In this document: piece by piece, positions 10,552 to 18,978 of the stretch
How positions within the stretch are numbered: position 1 is the stretch's first letter
How the letters are laid out: each line of letters starts with the position of its first letter
Notes under the pieces: generated by a model
Database searches by the model: none
What the model saw: the letters and a program-made list of their open reading frames with translations, nothing else
Told to the model about the DNA's origin: nothing
Made by a program: the position numbers and the translations under genes
Origin: an uncultured Pseudoxanthomonas sp.
GTDB taxonomy: Bacteria > Pseudomonadota > Gammaproteobacteria > Xanthomonadales > Xanthomonadaceae
DNA: 64,000 nt
Direction of reading: 5' to 3'
NCBI GenBank assembly: GCA_946479745.1
Contig: CAMLGZ010000021.1
Coordinates: forward strand, 9,818-73,817

Positions 10552-10974
10552 GTGCCCCGCGCCGATTTCTACCTGATCGCGAAGCCCCGCTTCCTGGAAG
10601 AGCCGCTCAAGCTGGTCTGCGAACTCGCGCGCAAGTCCTACGACGCCAACCTGTGGACGCTGGTGCTGGCGCGCGACGCCGAACAGGCCGAACAGATCGA
10701 CGCGCTGCTGTGGGAAATGGACGACGACGCCTATATTCCGCATCAGATCGCGGGCGATGAGGAAGACGAACTGACTCCGGTGCTGATCGCCACGCCCGAT
10801 GTCGACACGCCCGCCCGCGCGCTGGTGATCAACTTGCGCGACGCGGCCTTCGACGGCCCCTGCGAACGCATCCTGGAAGTCGTACCCGCCGACGAATCCG
10901 CGCGCGAGCCGCTGCGCGAGCGCTGGAAGCAGTACAAAGCGCGCGGGTACGACGTCAACAAGCACGATATGTAG
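10552..10974 (+). CDS. holC: DNA polymerase III chi subunit HolC
   Basis: Clamp-loader accessory protein of 140 residues that links the psi subunit to single-stranded-DNA-binding protein during replication. The sequence shows the chi pattern: ADFYLIAKPRFLEEPLKLVCELARKSY at the start, LWEMDDDAYIPHQIAG in the middle, and a C-terminal helix RERWKQYKARGYDVNKHDM. It starts with GTG three bases after the pepA stop, so it is probably co-transcribed and coupled. Its binding partner psi (holD) is also in the window, at 14836-15240. Confidence 0.92.
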   Translation: MPRADFYLIAKPRFLEEPLKLVCELARKSYDANLWTLVLARDAEQAEQIDALLWEMDDDAYIPHQIAGDEEDELTPVLIATPDVDTPARALVINLRDAAFDGPCERILEVVPADESAREPLRERWKQYKARGYDVNKHDM

Positions 10975-10981
10975 TTGAACC

Positions 10982-11050
10982 CTTCTCCCGCTTGCGGGAG
11001 AAGAGCCTGCCCCGTACTTGATACGGGGTGCCCGAAGGGCGGATGAGGGC
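10982..11050. repeat. Dispersed hairpin repeat after holC (cttctcccgc family)
   Basis: The first hairpin pairs cttctcccgc with gcgggagaag. The second pairs ccccgta with tacgggg. The run ends in ggcggatgagggcgc. A close copy is at 18596-18665, and a related left half occurs inside valS at 13277-13325. It may act as a terminator for holC, but the multi-copy sequence marks it as a dispersed element. Confidence 0.8.
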
Positions 11051-11080
11051 GCTTTCCCATCGCCGCCGCCGAACAGCAAA

Positions 11081-11113
11081 GTCACTGGGTTCCCGCCTTT
11101 GCGGGAATGACGA
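11081..11113. repeat. Short dispersed repeat in the valS leader
   Basis: Read on the minus strand this stretch encodes VIPAKAGTQ, a signature of a very common proteobacterial dispersed repeat. The core hairpin pairs ttcccgc with gcgggaa. It ends 13 bases before the valS start codon. Confidence 0.6.
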
Positions 11114-11126
11114 ACCTTAAAAAATC

Positions 11127-14100
11127 ATGACCTCCGAACTCGCCTCCAGCTACGACCCCAAATCCTTCGAAGCCCGCCTCTACGCAGAGTGGGAAAGCGC
11201 CGGCTATTTCAAGCCGAGCGGGAAAGGCGAGCCGTACACCATTCTGCTGCCGCCGCCCAACGTCACCGGCACGCTGCACATGGGCCACGCCTTCCAGCAG
11301 ACGCTGATGGACGCGCTGGTCCGCTACCACCGCATGCGCGGCTACGACACCTTGTGGCAGGTGGGCACCGACCATGCCGGCATCGCCACCGAAATGGTGG
11401 TCTCGCGCAATCTGGCGCTGGAAGGCAAGGGTGAAACGCGCGACTCGCTGGGCCGCGAAGGCTTCATCGAAAAAGTGTGGGAATGGAAAGCGCAATCCGG
11501 CGACACCATCGAACGCCAGATGCGCCGCCTGGGCACGTCCAGCGACTGGTCGCGCAGCGCGTTCACCATGGACCCGATGGCGTCCAAGGCGGTGATCGAA
11601 GCCTTCGTCAAACTGCATGAAGAAGGCCTGATCTACCGCGGCCAGCGTCTGGTCAACTGGGATCCGGTGCTGAAGACCGCGATCTCCGATCTGGAAGTGG
11701 AGAACGTGGAGCAGGACGGGTTCCTGTGGTCCATTTCGTATCCGCTGTCCGATGGCAGCGGCGCTTTGGTGGTGGCGACTACACGCCCCGAGACGATGCT
11801 CGGCGACTCCGCAGTGGCCGTGCATCCGGAAGACGAGCGCTACGCGCACCTGGTCGGCAAGACCGTGAAGCTGCCGCTGACCGAACGCGAGATTCCGATC
11901 ATCGCCGACACTTATGTGGAACGCGAGTTCGGTACTGGCGTGGTCAAGATCACACCGGCGCACGACAAGAACGACTACGCAGTCTGGGAGCGTCACCAAG
12001 AGGAACTGCAGTCGCAGCCCAAGGGCGGTCTCATTAACATTTTTCGAGATGATGCGAGCATCAAGTCGTCCCCACGCGACGACTTCGATTATGTGAACGT
12101 GGAGGGAACGCAGCTCGCCGAAGGTGATGGCCTAGTCGGAAAATCCGTTTCAGAGCTCATACCTGAGCGCTATCACGGCCTGGATCGTTATGTTGCCCGC
12201 AAACTGATTCTCGAAGACCTTGAGAATCAAGAGCTACTCGTGTCTGTCGACCCGCACAAACTCCAAGTTCCTCGTGGTGATCGCACAGGGCAAGTTTTGG
12301 AGTTCTATCTCACAAGTCAGTGGTTCGTGAGAATGGATGACCTTGCGAAGCGGGGCCTGGACATAGTCGAGAACGGCCAGGTCAAGTTCGTTCCTCCGAA
12401 TTGGATCAATACCTATCGCCATTGGATGGAGAACATCCAAGACTGGTGCATCAGTCGCCAGCTATGGTGGGGGCATCAGATTCCTGCTTGGTACGACATG
12501 TGGAGTCAACCTGTCATCGCCCGATCCCGAGATGACGCATACCAAAAATACTTGGCTGAACTTTCCGAGAACTACTACGCCGAAGAACTCGGTCCCGAAG
12601 ACATTGCATTCATAAAATCGATCGCGATTGGATCATCGAAGAACGACGCTGATCTGGAAAATGAGCTGGAAGGCGCTGGATTCGGAAAATATGCGCTCAA
12701 ACAAGACAACGACGTGCTGGAAACCTGGTTCAGCTCGCAGCTGTGGCCGTTCAGCACCCTGGGTTGGCCCGACAAAGCAGCGATGGCCGAACGCGGTTTC
12801 GGCCGCTACCTGCCCAGTTCGGTGTTGGTCACCGGCTTCGACATCATCTTCTTCTGGGTCGCGCGCATGATCATGGCGACCGATCATTTCACCGGCCAAG
12901 TTCCGTTCAAGGACGTCTACATCACCGGCCTGATCCGCGACAAGGACGGGCAGAAGATGTCCAAGTCCAAGGGCAATGTGCTGGACCCGCTGGACATCAT
13001 CGACGGCATCGCTCTGGAAGACCTGGTCGCCAAGCGCACCACCGGCCTGATGAAACCCACCGATGCGCCGAAGATCGAAAAAGCGACGCGCAAGGAATTC
13101 CCCGAAGGCATCATCGCCCACGGCGCCGACGCGCTGCGCTTCACCATCGCCGCGCTGGCCAACCACGGCCGCGACATCAAGTTCGACATGGGCCGCGCCG
13201 AAGGCTACAAGAATTTCTGCAACAAGTTGTGGAATGCGACGCGCTTCGTGCTGATGAATACCGAGGGCTTTGCTGTTCCTTCTCCCTCCGGGAGAAGGTG
13301 GCCCGCAGGGACGGATGAGGGTACGGAGCACGGCAACACTTCCACTTCGCCGTACCCTCACCCCAACCCCTCTCCCGAGGGGAGAGGGGCTCGCACTCCG
13401 ATCACTGATCCTGAAAAATGGATCCTGGCGCGCCTGGCGAAAGTTTCGGCCGAAGCCCAAACCCACTACGCCAGCTACCGCTTCGACCTGCTCGCACAAA
13501 CGCTGTACGAATTTGCCTGGAACGAGTTTTGCGACTGGTTCCTGGAGCTGACAAAACCGGCCTTGAACGGCGACGACGCGGCCGCCGCCGACAGCACCCG
13601 CCACACCCTGCTGTACGTACTGGAAGCGCTGCTGCGCCTGCTGCATCCGCTGACGCCCTTCGTCACCGAAGAGCTGTGGCAGCAGGTCGCCCCGCGCCTG
13701 GGCATCGAAGGCGGCACCGTTTCGCTGCAGTCCTACCCGGAGGCCGCGCACTACGCTGCCGACGATCTTTCGCAGGCCGAAACCGATGTGGAATGGCTGA
13801 AAGACATGGTGTCCGCCCTGCGTCGGGTGCGCAGCGAACTCGGCGTTTCGCCCGGCAAGCAGGTTCGCCTGCTGCTGCAGGGTGGCAACGACAACGACCG
13901 CAAGCTGGCCGATCGTTACGCCTCGCAGCTTTCTTTCCTGCTCAAACTGGATGCCATCCAATGGCAGCAGGCCGATGCACAAGCGCCCGCATCTGCGGTT
14001 GCTATCGTCGGCGAGCTGAAGCTGCTGGTGCCGCTGGAAGGGTTGGTCGACCTGGATGCCGAACGCGCGCGTCTGGACAAGGAGATCGTCAGGGTCACGG

Positions 14101-14240
14101 GCGAGAAAGAGAAAAGCGAAATCAAACTGTCCAAATTCAGCGACAAGGTGCCGCCAGCGGTGGTCGAACAGGAACGCCAGCGGCTGGTCGACTGGACCAA
14201 CCAGCTGGATGGTCTGCGCGAGCAACGCGGGAAGCTCTGA
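11127..14240 (+). CDS. valS: Valyl-tRNA synthetase
   Basis: Class I synthetase that charges tRNA-Val and edits mischarged threonine. The ATP-binding motif HMGH is near residue 51 ([15 protein letters not shown]), KMSKSKGN is at about 611-618, the zinc/connective motif [10 protein letters not shown] is near 440, and a C-terminal coiled coil ends the protein. It has 1037 residues against 951 in E. coli. Two parts account for the extra length: residues about 717-757 are translated repeat sequence between NTEGF and ITDPEKW, and residues about 289-525 are a lower-GC stretch (near 50 percent against about 65) with extra residues and unusual substitutions. The frame is intact throughout, so the gene is probably functional. 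Confidence 0.95.
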   Translation: MTSELASSYDPKSFEARLYAEWESAGYFKPSGKGEPYTILLPPPNVTGTLHMGHAFQQTLMDALVRYHRMRGYDTLWQVGTDHAGIATEMVVSRNLALEGKGETRDSLGREGFIEKVWEWKAQSGDTIERQMRRLGTSSDWSRSAFTMDPMASKAVIEAFVKLHEEGLIYRGQRLVNWDPVLKTAISDLEVENVEQDGFLWSISYPLSDGSGALVVATTRPETMLGDSAVAVHPEDERYAHLVGKTVKLPLTEREIPIIADTYVEREFGTGVVKITPAHDKNDYAVWERHQEELQSQPKGGLINIFRDDASIKSSPRDDFDYVNVEGTQLAEGDGLVGKSVSELIPERYHGLDRYVARKLILEDLENQELLVSVDPHKLQVPRGDRTGQVLEFYLTSQWFVRMDDLAKRGLDIVENGQVKFVPPNWINTYRHWMENIQDWCISRQLWWGHQIPAWYDMWSQPVIARSRDDAYQKYLAELSENYYAEELGPEDIAFIKSIAIGSSKNDADLENELEGAGFGKYALKQDNDVLETWFSSQLWPFSTLGWPDKAAMAERGFGRYLPSSVLVTGFDIIFFWVARMIMATDHFTGQVPFKDVYITGLIRDKDGQKMSKSKGNVLDPLDIIDGIALEDLVAKRTTGLMKPTDAPKIEKATRKEFPEGIIAHGADALRFTIAALANHGRDIKFDMGRAEGYKNFCNKLWNATRFVLMNTEGFAVPSPSGRRWPAGTDEGTEHGNTSTSPYPHPNPSPEGRGARTPITDPEKWILARLAKVSAEAQTHYASYRFDLLAQTLYEFAWNEFCDWFLELTKPALNGDDAAAADSTRHTLLYVLEALLRLLHPLTPFVTEELWQQVAPRLGIEGGTVSLQSYPEAAHYAADDLSQAETDVEWLKDMVSALRRVRSELGVSPGKQVRLLLQGGNDNDRKLADRYASQLSFLLKLDAIQWQQADAQAPASAVAIVGELKLLVPLEGLVDLDAERARLDKEIVRVTGEKEKSEIKLSKFSDKVPPAVVEQERQRLVDWTNQLDGLREQRGKL
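13275..13398 (+). repeat. Palindromic repeat element inserted in frame within valS
   Basis: The segment has a left hairpin (cttctccc / gggagaag), the linker ggacggatgagggtacgg, and a right part nearly identical to purL 2113-2190 read on its coding strand. It ends in a hairpin (cctctccc / ggggagagg). It is translated as part of ValS and includes [11 protein letters not shown]. It lies in the loop between the catalytic and anticodon-binding domains. Confidence 0.85.
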
Positions 14241-14251
14241 ACAAACCGCGC

Positions 14252-14317
14252 GTAGGAGCGACGTGAGTCGCGATGGAACATCTCGGCAGCTTCCATCGCG
14301 ACTCACGTCGCTCCTAC
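14252..14317. repeat. Perfect 26-bp inverted repeat (REP-like) after valS
   Basis: Arms at 14252-14277 and 14292-14317 are exact reverse complements with a 14-base loop. Both carry the gtaggagcgacgtgagtcgc motif shared with 6087-6153. A third partial copy of gctcctac at 14329-14336 contains the rimI stop codon. The element separates convergent valS and rimI and could serve as a terminator for both. Confidence 0.85.
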
Positions 14318-14332
14318 ACGCCCCACCCGCTC

Positions 14333-14839
14333 CTACAACGCCGGCATCCTGTCGATCTCTTCGCCCACTAATTCCATCGCCATCACCAGTGCGTCCTCGC
14401 GCCCGTCGCGCGCGGGGTAGTAACGCGGACGCCGCCCGATCTCGTTGAAGCCTTCGTCGTGGTATAGCGCGATGGCGTTGGGATTGGAGGGGCGCACTTC
14501 CAGAAAGATACGCGCGGCGCCCAGGTCGACGGCCAGCTTGACCAGCGACCGCAATAACTGGCGACCGTGTCCGCGCCCCTGGCGCTCCGGCGCGACGCAG
14601 ATATTGAGGATGTGCGCCTCGTCCGCCGCCACGCTGATGACCGCGTAGCCGATGGGCAGGCCGCGTTCCTGCAGAACCCAGGCGGGATAACCGGCAGCCA
14701 GACAATCGCGGAAGATGCCGCGTGTCCAAGGGAACGGATAAGCGCGTTGTTCGATCGCCAGAATGGCATCCAGGTCCGACTCGCGCATCGCGCGCAAGCC
14801 CGCATCGGCATGCCCGGCATCGACCGCGACCGCGCTCAC
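14333..14839 (-). CDS. rimI: Ribosomal-protein-alanine N-acetyltransferase RimI
   Basis: GNAT acetyltransferase of 168 residues that modifies the N-terminal alanine of ribosomal protein S18. It shows the RimI pattern: AMRESDLDAILAIEQRAYPFPW near the start, the acetyl-CoA loop VAPERQGRGHGRQLL, and EVRPSNPNAIALYHDEGFNEIGRRPRYY. The frame stays open far upstream, but the GTG at 14839 overlaps the preceding holD stop by 4 bases (GTGA) and gives the right length. The TAG stop lies inside a REP-like repeat fragment. It is in an operon with pssA and holD. Confidence 0.92.
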   Translation of the reverse strand: MSAVAVDAGHADAGLRAMRESDLDAILAIEQRAYPFPWTRGIFRDCLAAGYPAWVLQERGLPIGYAVISVAADEAHILNICVAPERQGRGHGRQLLRSLVKLAVDLGAARIFLEVRPSNPNAIALYHDEGFNEIGRRPRYYPARDGREDALVMAMELVGEEIDRMPAL

Positions 14840-15240
14840 GGCGACCGCTGCCTGCGCAAGGCGCGCAACTGCGGCCACAAGGCGCGTTTGGCTGCGGGAT
14901 TGCCGCGCAGTTCGGAGGAAGGCGGCCAGCGGGCGATGATCGCGGCCGCATCCTCGGCATTGGGGTTGCAGCCCGAGGCGCGGATCAGCGCGAAATGCAG
15001 TTTGTCCGGCAAGCGCGAAGCGGCGCGCGTGGGCGTAGGAGCAACACGCACAGAGGGCGTCGTTTCGGGCTCGGGTCTGCGGCGGGCCGGAGCAGCGACC
15101 TGGGCAGCCTCGCGCTGCGGCTGGGCTGCTCCGACTGCGATCGGCGCCGCAACCGGCGCTTCGGCCGCGCCCTGCACATACAACGTGTGGCCCAATGCAG
15201 TCAGCCACTCATGCTGTTGCGATGACCACAGCTCGCTCAC
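14836..15240 (-). CDS. holD: Probable DNA polymerase III psi subunit HolD (divergent)
   Basis: Small protein of 134 residues just upstream of rimI with a 4-base GTGA overlap, the same gene order as holD-rimI in E. coli. The N-terminus (LWSSQQHEWLTALGHTLYV) resembles the psi peptide that binds the clamp loader. The C-terminus (LRGNPAAKRALWPQLRALR) matches psi's LRANPTARAALWQQICTY. Between them lies a long Ala/Pro-rich stretch that shows no conservation. Length matches E. coli psi (137). The GTG start at 15240 overlaps the pssA stop (GTGA). Psi would join the chi subunit (holC, 10552) to the DnaX complex. General searches may label it hypothetical. Confidence 0.72.
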   Translation of the reverse strand: MSELWSSQQHEWLTALGHTLYVQGAAEAPVAAPIAVGAAQPQREAAQVAAPARRRPEPETTPSVRVAPTPTRAASRLPDKLHFALIRASGCNPNAEDAAAIIARWPPSSELRGNPAAKRALWPQLRALRRQRSP

Positions 15241-16016
15241 GGCGTGGCCTCCGGGATCTTGCGCCAACGTCTCCACAGCCAGAGCCCCGGCCCCGAGAGC
15301 GCATAGACCACGCCGATGGCCAACAGCGCACGCGGCAGGTCCATCGCCAGCACCGCGATCACCACCGGCACCAGGAACAGCGCATAGAAGGGAATGCGGT
15401 CGGCCTTGGCCCCGCCTTCCCCAGTGCCCTTGAAACTCCAGAAACGGATGCGGCTGACCATGAGCAGCGCGGAGACTATCGTCACCCCCAGCGCCACATA
15501 ACGCAGCTCCTCGCCGCTCCAGCCCAGATCGCCATCCGCGAAGGCCCAGACGAAGGACATCATCAGCCCCGCCGCGGCCGGACTGGCAAGGCCGATGAAC
15601 CAGCGCTTGTCCACCGTGCCCACCTGCGTATTGAAACGGGCCAGACGCAGCGCGGCGCAGGCCGCGTAAAGGAAGGCGACCGCCCAACCCACCCGGCCCA
15701 TCACGCTGCCGTCGAATTTCAGCGCAGAAAGCGCCCAGTGGTACATCACCAGCGCCGGAGCCATGCCGAAGCTCACCAGATCGGCCAGCGAGTCGTACTG
15801 CACGCCGAATTCGCTGCTGGTGCCGGTCAGGCGCGCCACCCGCCCGTCGATGCCGTCCATCACCGCCGCGATGAACACCGCCACCGAGGCCTGCACGAAC
15901 TGGCCATTGGCCGCCGCGATGATCGCGTAGAACCCAGCGAACAGGCCTGCCGTGGTGAACAGGTTGGGGAGCAGATAGATCGTGCGGGAACGCGGTACTT
16001 GCTTGTTTTCGTCCAT
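15237..16016 (-). CDS. pssA: CDP-diacylglycerol--serine O-phosphatidyltransferase
   Basis: Integral inner-membrane enzyme of 259 residues that makes phosphatidylserine, the precursor of phosphatidylethanolamine. It carries the complete CDP-alcohol phosphotransferase motif: D57, G58, A61, R62, G71, D75 and D79 in DGRVARLTGTSSEFGVQYDS and onward. Its many membrane helices make it the type II, not the peripheral E. coli-type, enzyme. The ATG at 16016 (MDENKQVPRSRTIYLLPNLF) is the natural start; in-frame codons upstream are non-conserved. It is first in the pssA-holD-rimI operon and divergent from the DUF4124 genes. Confidence 0.93.
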   Translation of the reverse strand: MDENKQVPRSRTIYLLPNLFTTAGLFAGFYAIIAAANGQFVQASVAVFIAAVMDGIDGRVARLTGTSSEFGVQYDSLADLVSFGMAPALVMYHWALSALKFDGSVMGRVGWAVAFLYAACAALRLARFNTQVGTVDKRWFIGLASPAAAGLMMSFVWAFADGDLGWSGEELRYVALGVTIVSALLMVSRIRFWSFKGTGEGGAKADRIPFYALFLVPVVIAVLAMDLPRALLAIGVVYALSGPGLWLWRRWRKIPEATP

Positions 16017-16114
16017 GCGTCGCAGTTTAGCCCAAGCCGGCGGCTTGCCAGCCCGGCCCGGCGGTGCTGCAATCGCACCCTTCCCCTTATCCCCCTGACT
16101 CCCTGGAGACCGCC

Positions 16115-16522
16115 ATGCGCGCTCTGTCCACAAGTACGGTCCTGATCCGCACCTTCGCCCTGCTCGTTCTGACCGGGGTCTGCAGCACTGCCGCCCTGGC
16201 CGGCAAGATCTACCAGTGGAAGGACGCCAAGGGCGTGACCCACTATTCCGACAGCCCGCCGCCGGAAGGCAAGGCGCAAGACCGCCAGATCGACAACCGC
16301 GGCGAACCGGCGCCCACCGCCACCGTGGCTGGCAAGTCCGTCGAGAACCCCATGTGCACTACCGCCAAGCGCAATCTGCAGGTCCTGAGCGGCAAAGCCG
16401 CGGTGCAGCAGGACACCGATGGGGACGGCAAGCCCGACAAGGCCCTGACCGAAGACGACCGCGGCAGCCAGCGCAATCTGGCCGAAGCGGCAGTCAAGGC
16501 CTACTGCACTCCAGCCACCTGA
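16115..16522 (+). CDS. DUF4124-domain exported protein
   Basis: Exported protein of 135 residues. A signal peptide of about 29 residues ends at ALAG and is followed by the DUF4124 motif KIYQWKDAKGVTHYSDSPP. The second half holds a cysteine pair (NPMCTTAK and KAYCTPAT) and an Asp-rich segment DTDGDGKPDKA that looks like a calcium-binding loop. The function is unknown; such proteins are common periplasmic or envelope proteins in Xanthomonadaceae. An RBS-like ctggag precedes the ATG. It is followed after 3 bases by a second DUF4124 gene. Confidence 0.75.
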   Translation: MRALSTSTVLIRTFALLVLTGVCSTAALAGKIYQWKDAKGVTHYSDSPPPEGKAQDRQIDNRGEPAPTATVAGKSVENPMCTTAKRNLQVLSGKAAVQQDTDGDGKPDKALTEDDRGSQRNLAEAAVKAYCTPAT

Positions 16523-16525
16523 ACC

Positions 16526-16804
16526 ATGCGTCTGGCCTGGGCCATCTGCGCAGGCCTGCTGCTGGGCATCGGCGTGGCCTGGTGGCTGTCGCGCGAAGCG
16601 CCCGCAAAAACCGAGGCGCGACAACGGCGCGCCGAACAGGCTGCCGCCGCCCAGGCCCGTGACGCCAAGCCCTCGCTCTACCGCTGGCGCGATGCCGCAG
16701 GCGTACTCCAGATCACCGATAAACCTCCGCCGGACAGGCCTTTCGAACGCATCGACCGTGCGCCCGATCGCGCCATCAAGGTCAAAGGCGACAGCGCCCA
16801 CTGA
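16526..16804 (+). CDS. Small membrane-anchored DUF4124-like protein
   Basis: Protein of 92 residues with an N-terminal membrane anchor ([19 protein letters not shown]), a short charged Ala/Arg/Gln helix, then a DUF4124-type end: [20 protein letters not shown] followed by ERIDRAPD. It lacks the extra domain of its neighbour, so the two look like a duplicated pair in one operon. The function is unknown. It is 71 bases upstream of proS. Confidence 0.7.
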   Translation: MRLAWAICAGLLLGIGVAWWLSREAPAKTEARQRRAEQAAAAQARDAKPSLYRWRDAAGVLQITDKPPPDRPFERIDRAPDRAIKVKGDSAH

Positions 16805-16875
16805 GCGCGAACCCCGCATTGGCGCGCCGCAGCTGGCAAAATGGCCGCTCCCCACGACGTGAAGAACCTTCCCCG

Positions 16876-18570
16876 ATGCGCCTGTCGCAATTCCATCTCC
16901 GCACCACCAAGGAAACCCCCGCCGACGCCGAAGTAATCAGCCACCAGCTGATGCTGCGCGCCGGCATGATCCGCAAGCTGGCCTCCGGACTCTATACCTG
17001 GTCGCCGCTGGGGTTGCGGGTGCTGCGCAAAGTGGAAAACGTGGTGCGCGAGGAAATGAACCGCGCCGGCGCCATCGAAATGCTGATGCCCACGGTCCAG
17101 CCGCGGGAATTGTGGGAGGAAACCGGGCGCTGGGAGAAGTTCGGCGGACAACTGCTGAAAATCCGCGACCGCAAAGAGGCCGAGTACTGCTTCGCGCCCA
17201 CCGCCGAAGAAGTGATCACCGATTTCGCCCGCAACGAACTGGCCAGCTACAAACAGCTGCCGGTGAACTTCTACCAGATCCAGACCAAGTTCCGCGACGA
17301 GATCCGCCCACGCTTCGGGGTGATGCGTGCGCGCGAATTCCTGATGAAGGACGGGTACTCGTTCCACCTGACCGAAGCCGACCTGGTCCGCGAATACAAC
17401 AACATGCACGCCGCCTACAGCCGCGTGTTCACCCGCCTGGGCCTGAAGTTCCGCGCAGTGCAGGCCGATTCCGGCGCCATCGGCGGCGACGCGTCGCAGG
17501 AATTCCACGTGCTGGCCGATTCGGGCGAAGACGCCATCGCCTTTTCCACCGGCTCGGACTACGCCGCCAATGTGGAAGCCGCGCAGGCCGCCGAACCGGC
17601 GCCGCGTGCGGTCGCGAGCGAAGCATTGCGCAAGGTGGATACGCCCACGCAGAAGACCTGCGAGGATGTCGCCGCGCTGCTTGCCATCCCGTTGCAACGC
17701 ACGGTCAAGTCGGTCGCGGTGATGACTGAGGCCGGCTTCGTGCTGGCGCTGGTGCGCGGCGACCACGCGGTCAACGAGATCAAGTTGGCCAAGGTACCGG
17801 GCCTGGCCGACTACCGCATGGCCACCGAAGCGGAAATCAAGGAATACCTGGGCAGCGAGCCCGGCTTCCTGGGCCCGCTGCAACCAGCGAAAGAGATACG
17901 CGTGATCGCCGATCGCGAAGTGGCGGCGATGGCCGACTTCGTTGTCGGCGCCAACGAAGCGGGTTTCCACATCGCCGGCGTCAATTGGGGCCGCGACGTA
18001 CCCGAACCGCATGCGATCGCCGACATCCGCAACGTGGTCCATGGCGACCGCGCGCAGGACGGCGGCGAGCTGCAGCTAGCGCGCGGCATTGAAGTGGGCC
18101 ACGTGTTCCAGTTGGGCCGCAAGTACACCGAAGCGCTCAAAGCCACGGTGCTGGACGAGTCCGGCAAGGCTGCCACCATGCTCATGGGCACCTACGGCAT
18201 CGGCGTGTCGCGCATCGTCGCTGCGGCGATCGAACAGAACCACGACCAGGCCGGCATCATCTGGCCCGAACCGATGGCTCCCTGGGCCGTCGCCATCTGC
18301 ACCATCAATCCGAAGGGCGATGCTGCAGTGAACGACGCTGCGCAGCAGCTGTTCGACGATCTTCAGGCCGGGGGCATAGAAGCGGTGATAGACGACCGCG
18401 GCCTGCGCCCGGGCCAGATGTTCGCCGACATTGAACTGATCGGCATCCCGCACCGCGTGGTGATCTCCGAACGCGGCCTGGCCGCCGGCACCTTCGAATA
18501 CCGCGCGCGTCGTTCCAGTGAAGCGGAGAATCTGGGCCGCGATGAACTGCTGGCCAAACTGACCGGCTGA
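16876..18570 (+). CDS. proS: Prolyl-tRNA synthetase
   Basis: Class II synthetase of 564 residues (E. coli 572) of the bacterial type with a YbaK-like editing insertion between motifs 2 and 3 (about residues 225-390). Motif 2 is [21 protein letters not shown]. Motif 3 lies in [17 protein letters not shown]. The C-terminal anticodon-binding domain begins near [13 protein letters not shown]. The start [20 protein letters not shown] at 16876 is typical. It is convergent with the ThrE-type exporter across 408 bases filled with repeats. Confidence 0.96.
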   Translation: MRLSQFHLRTTKETPADAEVISHQLMLRAGMIRKLASGLYTWSPLGLRVLRKVENVVREEMNRAGAIEMLMPTVQPRELWEETGRWEKFGGQLLKIRDRKEAEYCFAPTAEEVITDFARNELASYKQLPVNFYQIQTKFRDEIRPRFGVMRAREFLMKDGYSFHLTEADLVREYNNMHAAYSRVFTRLGLKFRAVQADSGAIGGDASQEFHVLADSGEDAIAFSTGSDYAANVEAAQAAEPAPRAVASEALRKVDTPTQKTCEDVAALLAIPLQRTVKSVAVMTEAGFVLALVRGDHAVNEIKLAKVPGLADYRMATEAEIKEYLGSEPGFLGPLQPAKEIRVIADREVAAMADFVVGANEAGFHIAGVNWGRDVPEPHAIADIRNVVHGDRAQDGGELQLARGIEVGHVFQLGRKYTEALKATVLDESGKAATMLMGTYGIGVSRIVAAAIEQNHDQAGIIWPEPMAPWAVAICTINPKGDAAVNDAAQQLFDDLQAGGIEAVIDDRGLRPGQMFADIELIGIPHRVVISERGLAAGTFEYRARRSSEAENLGRDELLAKLTG

Positions 18571-18595
18571 CCCGAGCGCGCACCTTCAGACGAAT

Positions 18596-18665
18596 CCTTC
18601 CCCTGCTTGCGGGGGAAGAGCCTGCCCCGTACTTGATACGGGGTGCCGAAGGCGGATAGGGGCGC
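18596..18665. repeat. Dispersed hairpin repeat after proS (second copy)
   Basis: This is a close copy of 10982-11050, with ccttcccctgcttgcggggg at its left hairpin, the identical middle cctgccccgtacttgatacg and the same ggcggata end. It starts 26 bases after the proS stop and may end its transcript. Confidence 0.8.
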
Positions 18666-18720
18666 TCTTGGCGATATTTGTCAGAATAAAGCAAAAGCGT
18701 TTCGCGCTTTGCGCGAGTCA

Positions 18721-18907
18721 CTTTTCTTTGAACGGCAAAGAAAAGTAACCAAAAGAAAGCCGCCCTACGGCGCGCCCAACGATGAAGCTGTTGGGTTCGC
18801 ATGCGAATTGGGAATTTCCGTAAGGCGCATCCTGCGCCTACGGAAACGGCGCACATCCCTGTGCGCCGCCCTTCGGGTTTACCCAATTCGCATGCCGCGC
18901 CTCACGG
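18721..18907. repeat. Multi-hairpin structured repeat, copy A
   Basis: The gap 18571-18978 has no gene and is largely this element. It has four stems in order. A perfect 10-bp hairpin pairs cttttctttg with caaagaaaag at 18721-18746. A stem pairs cccaac (18775-18780) with gttggg (18790-18795). An outer 14-bp stem pairs gcatgcgaattggg (18799-18812) with 18882-18895. Inside that are gcgcac/gtgcgc hairpins. A second copy lies inverted at 63821-64000, and the stems differ there in a compensating way. Confidence 0.8.
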
Positions 18908-18978
18908 GGTTGTTCCGGCAACAGCAAAAGCGAAAAGCAGCCTGCTTGCATTGGTCCTTCCCGCTTGTTTCGGAAAAT

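Noticed and set aside
9070..11085. 671-codon minus-strand frame over pepA and holC
   Set aside because: Antisense shadow of pepA-holC caused by GC-rich third positions; composition is unlike a protein and it spans repeat DNA.
13275..13398. valS as a frameshifted or broken gene
   Set aside because: The insert keeps the frame and the C-terminal half reads normally to a proper end, so the gene is intact.
12633..14960. 775-codon minus-strand frame over valS and rimI
   Set aside because: Shadow frame opposite valS that also runs through the REP repeat; no domain seen.
16678..18042. 454-codon minus-strand frame over proS
   Set aside because: Shadow of proS; His/Gly/Arg-rich with no conserved motif.
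18721..18907. Simple rho-independent terminator for proS
   Set aside because: It is far longer than a terminator, has several stems, begins about 150 bases after the stop, and has a second copy upstream of another gene.
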